From NCBI GenBank assembly GCA_947479185.1, contig CANJYY010000011.1, positions 1 to 17,271 on the forward strand: a stretch of 17,271 bases of DNA, in the 5' to 3' direction. The notes under the pieces were generated by a model. It made no database searches. It had not been told where the DNA came from and saw only the letters and a program-made list of their open reading frames with translations. Positions 14,255 through 17,271 of this stretch are shown piece by piece (the stretch's first letter is position 1; every line of letters begins with the position of its first letter). The stretch comes from Caulobacteraceae bacterium. Lineage in GTDB: Bacteria > Pseudomonadota > Alphaproteobacteria > Caulobacterales > Caulobacteraceae. The translations under genes were made by a program, and so were the position numbers.

Positions 14255-14887
14255 TCAGCCGCGGGTCAGGATCAGCGCCGCCACGGCGATCAGCAGCACC
14301 CCGACCGTCAGGGCGTAGGCGCGCCGGAACCCCGGCTCGTTCATCCGCCCGGCCAGGGCCGCGCCGCCGAGGCCGTAGGCGCTCATGGCCACGACATCCA
14401 TGCCGATGGTCGCGGCGGCGTACCAGGGCAGCTGCGGCGGCACCGCCCGCGCGGGGTCGAGGAACGGCGGCAGGACCGCGGTGAAGAACAGCAGCGCCTT
14501 GGGGTTGGCGATCTGCACCGAAAAGCCGTCGAGGAAGGCGGAGCGGGCGCCGTGGACCGCCGGACGCGCCGACGGGCCGCCCTCGCCGCGCAGGCCGGCG
14601 CGGATCGAGCTGACGCCCAGCCAGGCGACATAGAGGCCTCCGCCCAGCGCCAGCAGCCGGAACGCGGCGGGGAAGGCGGCCATCAGGGCGCTGAGGCCCA
14701 GCGCCGCGCCGGTGAACCAGACCAGGGTGGCGGCGTTCATCCCGGCCACGCCGACCAGCGCCTGGGCGCGGCCCCGCTGCAGGCCGGTGGCGATGGCGAA
14801 CAGGTTGGCCGGCCCCGGCGTGACGGCCATCAGGACCATGGTCGCCAGAAAGGCGCCGTAGCGGGCGGGGTCGACGGGGAAATGCAT
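14255..14887 (-). CDS. LysE/RhtB-family amino-acid exporter
   Basis: A 210-residue inner-membrane protein with about six helices. The family motifs are TPGPANLF (23-30) in helix 1, a GLQRGR turn (35-40), and GFSVQIANPKALLFF (121-135) in the middle of the protein. RhtB/LysE proteins export amino acids such as threonine, homoserine or lysine, or related metabolites; which one cannot be told here. The start at ATG 14887 has a purine-rich AAGGG upstream. It is divergent from the TauE/SafE gene and followed by the lipoprotein gene on the same strand. Confidence 0.9.
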   Translation of the reverse strand: MHFPVDPARYGAFLATMVLMAVTPGPANLFAIATGLQRGRAQALVGVAGMNAATLVWFTGAALGLSALMAAFPAAFRLLALGGGLYVAWLGVSSIRAGLRGEGGPSARPAVHGARSAFLDGFSVQIANPKALLFFTAVLPPFLDPARAVPPQLPWYAAATIGMDVVAMSAYGLGGAALAGRMNEPGFRRAYALTVGVLLIAVAALILTRG

Positions 14888-14949
14888 GGGCGGCCCTTAG
14901 CCCCCGGGCGGGCGGTCGAACAAGTCGCGACAGACAGAAAACCTCATCG

Positions 14950-14962
14950 AACCCGCAGGGTT
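14950..14962. promoter_or_regulatory. small palindrome in the lysE-tauE divergent spacer
   Basis: AACCC (14950-14954), spacer GCA, GGGTT (14958-14962), extendable by a G-T and a C-G pair. It lies in the 137-nt spacer between two divergent membrane-transporter genes, a position that would suit an operator. No regulator gene is adjacent. Weak evidence. Confidence 0.2.
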
Positions 14963-15024
14963 TGACGCATGACGGCGCCGGCGATCCTTGGCATGGCTGT
15001 CGCGAACGCGTGGACGGGATGGGC

Positions 15025-15804
15025 ATGGATCCGGACTTCTGGATTTTCTTCGGCGTCGGCGTCGCCGCGCAGCTGGTCGATGGCGCCCTGGGCATGGCCT
15101 ATGGCGTGGTCTCCTCGACCGTGCTGCTGGCGCTCGGCGTGCCGCCGGCCAACGCCTCGGCCAGCGTTCACGCGGCCAAGGTCTTCACCGGCGCGGCCTC
15201 GGCCCTGTCACACATCGCCTACCGCAACATCGGCTGGAAGCTGCTGCTGCACCTGTCGGCCGGCGGCGTGGTCGGCGGCGTTCTGGGCGCCTATGTGCTG
15301 ACCTCGATCGACGGCGCGGTGATCAAGCCCTGGGTCGTGGCCTGGCTGGGGATCATGGGCCTTGTGATCCTCTGGCGGGCCTGGAAGGGAACCCGTCCCC
15401 GTGTGATGAGCTGGAAACGGCCCCTGCCGCTCGGTCTGGTCGGCGGCTTCTTCGACGCCGTCGGCGGCGGCGGCTGGGGCCCGGTGGTCACCAGCACGCT
15501 GCTGGGCTCGGGCGCCGATCCGCGTCAGGCCATCGGCACGACCAACGCCGCCGAGTTCTTCGTCGCCGCCGCCATCTCGGCCACCTTTGTCAGCGCCCTG
15601 CTGACGGGCCACTGGGAGGCGACCGGCCTGCTCGACCACATCTGGTCGGTCGGCGGGCTGATCGCCGGCGGGGTGCTGGCCGCGCCGCTGGCCGGCTGGA
15701 TGACCAAGGTGCTGCCGGTCCGCGCCCTGACCTGGCTCGTCGGCCTGCTGGTGACAGGCCTGGCGATCTGGCAGGGCGCGGTGCTGGCGGGGCTGTCCCG
15801 CTAG
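15025..15804 (+). CDS. TauE/SafE-family anion permease
   Basis: A 259-residue membrane protein with about eight helices in two halves. The repeated family motif appears twice: QLVDGALGMAYGVVSS (16-31) with NASASVHAAKVF (43-54), and GGFFDAVGGGGWGPVV (140-155) with IGTTNAAEFF (170-179). TauE/SafE proteins move sulfite, sulfonates or other small organic anions. No sulfur-metabolism gene is adjacent, so the substrate is open. ATG 15025 is chosen: GGACGGG (15012-15018) lies six bases before it; ATG 15019 is possible, and TTG 14962 would give a non-hydrophobic leader. The gene ends in a CTAG shared with the convergent MAPEG gene. Confidence 0.88.
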   Translation: MDPDFWIFFGVGVAAQLVDGALGMAYGVVSSTVLLALGVPPANASASVHAAKVFTGAASALSHIAYRNIGWKLLLHLSAGGVVGGVLGAYVLTSIDGAVIKPWVVAWLGIMGLVILWRAWKGTRPRVMSWKRPLPLGLVGGFFDAVGGGGWGPVVTSTLLGSGADPRQAIGTTNAAEFFVAAAISATFVSALLTGHWEATGLLDHIWSVGGLIAGGVLAAPLAGWMTKVLPVRALTWLVGLLVTGLAIWQGAVLAGLSR

Positions 15805-16211
15805 GCCAGCAGGATCATCACGGCCTTGCCGAGCGCGCCGAACAGCAGAACGGCGGCGGCGAGGGTCTGGATCAGGAAGCCCAGTTCGCGCTTGCCCGGA
15901 TCCTTGACGTAGCCGAGCGCATAGAGAATCCGGCCGACGATCCACACCAGGCCGAGGCCGGCGGCGATCAGGCCCGCGGGATCCTGCGGCGTCCAGAACA
16001 CATGGAACAGCCACAGCGACGGCAGGAAGATCGGCAGCCATTCCAGGGTGTTGGCCTGGACCCGCACGGCGCGTTCCAGCAGCGGGTCGCCGGTCATCGC
16101 CGGGGCGGCGATGCCCGACTTGCGGCGCGCGCCCGCGACGCCCATGCCCATCCAGAAATAGACCAGCAACGCCAGCAGGGTGACGATGGCGACGTAAGCT
16201 TGTGACTGCAT
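15801..16211 (-). CDS. MAPEG-family membrane protein
   Basis: A 136-residue protein with four helices (about 5-25, 57-73, 79-98, 111-134). It has the MAPEG pattern LERAVRVQANTLEWLPIFLP (45-64; key residues R47, R50, Q52, N54, E57, P60) and GRILYALGY (93-101). The family (membrane-associated eicosanoid and glutathione metabolism) includes glutathione S-transferase- and peroxidase-like enzymes; bacterial members mostly have unknown substrates. ATG 16211 follows GGGGAGC by eight bases; the frame is open further upstream, but that part is not membrane-like. It lies 150 nt after argG on the same strand and is convergent with the TauE/SafE gene, sharing CTAG at the stops. Confidence 0.88.
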   Translation of the reverse strand: MQSQAYVAIVTLLALLVYFWMGMGVAGARRKSGIAAPAMTGDPLLERAVRVQANTLEWLPIFLPSLWLFHVFWTPQDPAGLIAAGLGLVWIVGRILYALGYVKDPGKRELGFLIQTLAAAVLLFGALGKAVMILLA

Positions 16212-16325
16212 TTTAGTGAGCTCCCCAAATCCCGAAACGGTCTGCGCCGTCCGGGGGGAACCTGTCATGCTTCGCGCCGATCGGGAACTCATGCCCGGCC
16301 CGACCCCGTTGTCCGACGGGAAATC

Positions 16326-16355
16326 CGGGGACACGCACCGAAGTGCATGTCCCCG
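16326..16355. terminator. hairpin downstream of argG with GGGGACA/TGTCCCC arms
   Basis: Arms 16326-16338 and 16343-16355 pair over 13 positions with one C-A mismatch (16334/16347) around a CGAA loop. It starts seven bases beyond the argG stop. There is no T-tract on the minus strand, so it may act as a transcript-stabilising or weak termination structure, or be a dispersed palindromic repeat. The outer eight bases per arm match the hairpin at 7742-7767. Confidence 0.6.
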
Positions 16356-16361
16356 ATCGAC

Positions 16362-17271
<910 letters not shown>

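Noticed and set aside
14988..16205. 405-codon plus-strand frame over the TauE/SafE and MAPEG genes
   Set aside because: Arg-rich shadow; both overlapped genes have clear membrane-protein family motifs in their own frames.
16305..16320. CCCGT/ACGGG hairpin before the MAPEG gene
   Set aside because: Only five base pairs, no T-tract; easily expected by chance at this GC content.

Overview
This is a GC-rich chromosomal window that reads as the core genome of an alphaproteobacterium of the Caulobacter/Phenylobacterium/Brevundimonas group (Caulobacteraceae). The main reasons are a hybrid kinase matching Caulobacter ShkA residue for residue at its c-di-GMP pseudoreceiver, an adjacent AmpG permease, a lipoprotein resembling the Caulobacter CC0125/CC1285 family, and an RpoE-ChrR type sigma/anti-sigma pair. 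The genus is an inference. I see no phage, transposase, CRISPR array, rRNA or tRNA. Genes are densely packed and no gap exceeds 300 bp.

Layout. 1-3867 (+): the tail of an ABC-F ATPase, a small four-helix membrane protein, the hybrid kinase shkA and the muropeptide permease ampG. 3864-6398 (-): rlmN (23S/tRNA m2A methyltransferase), a DUF350 membrane protein and a membrane-anchored trypsin-like protease. 6446-7727 (+): an ECF sigma factor and its ChrR-type cupin anti-sigma, joined by a possible 25-codon mini-ORF. 7772-8650 (-): a plant-type asparaginase/isoaspartyl peptidase. 8729-11682 (+): an NADPH:quinone oxidoreductase, an SDR oxidoreductase and an EamA/DMT permease. 11605-12686 (-): a DUF1232 protein and a YhhN lysoplasmalogenase. 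12740-13528 (+): a type-2 3-hydroxyacyl-CoA dehydrogenase with a strong intrinsic terminator. 13594-14887 (-): a LysE exporter and a lipoprotein. 15025-15804 (+): a TauE/SafE permease. 15801-17271 (-): argG (3' part) and a MAPEG-family protein.

How the genes fit together. Most are housekeeping or accessory metabolic genes without a single common pathway. The regulatory units that stand out are ShkA, which in Caulobacter starts the ShkA-ShpA-TacA phosphorelay for stalk-pole development under c-di-GMP control and here sits 46 nt upstream of ampG, and the sigma/anti-sigma pair, whose anti-sigma lacks the N-terminal zinc ligands of classical ChrR.

Small-scale architecture: two convergent gene pairs end on one shared palindromic CTAG; another convergent pair overlaps by 78 bp; two intergenic hairpins share GGGGACA/TGTCCCC arms. 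I found no clear novel multi-gene defence or mobile system. The best leads are the sigma/mini-ORF/zinc-less anti-sigma unit, the ShkA linker variant with its ampG linkage, and the DUF350/protease pair.
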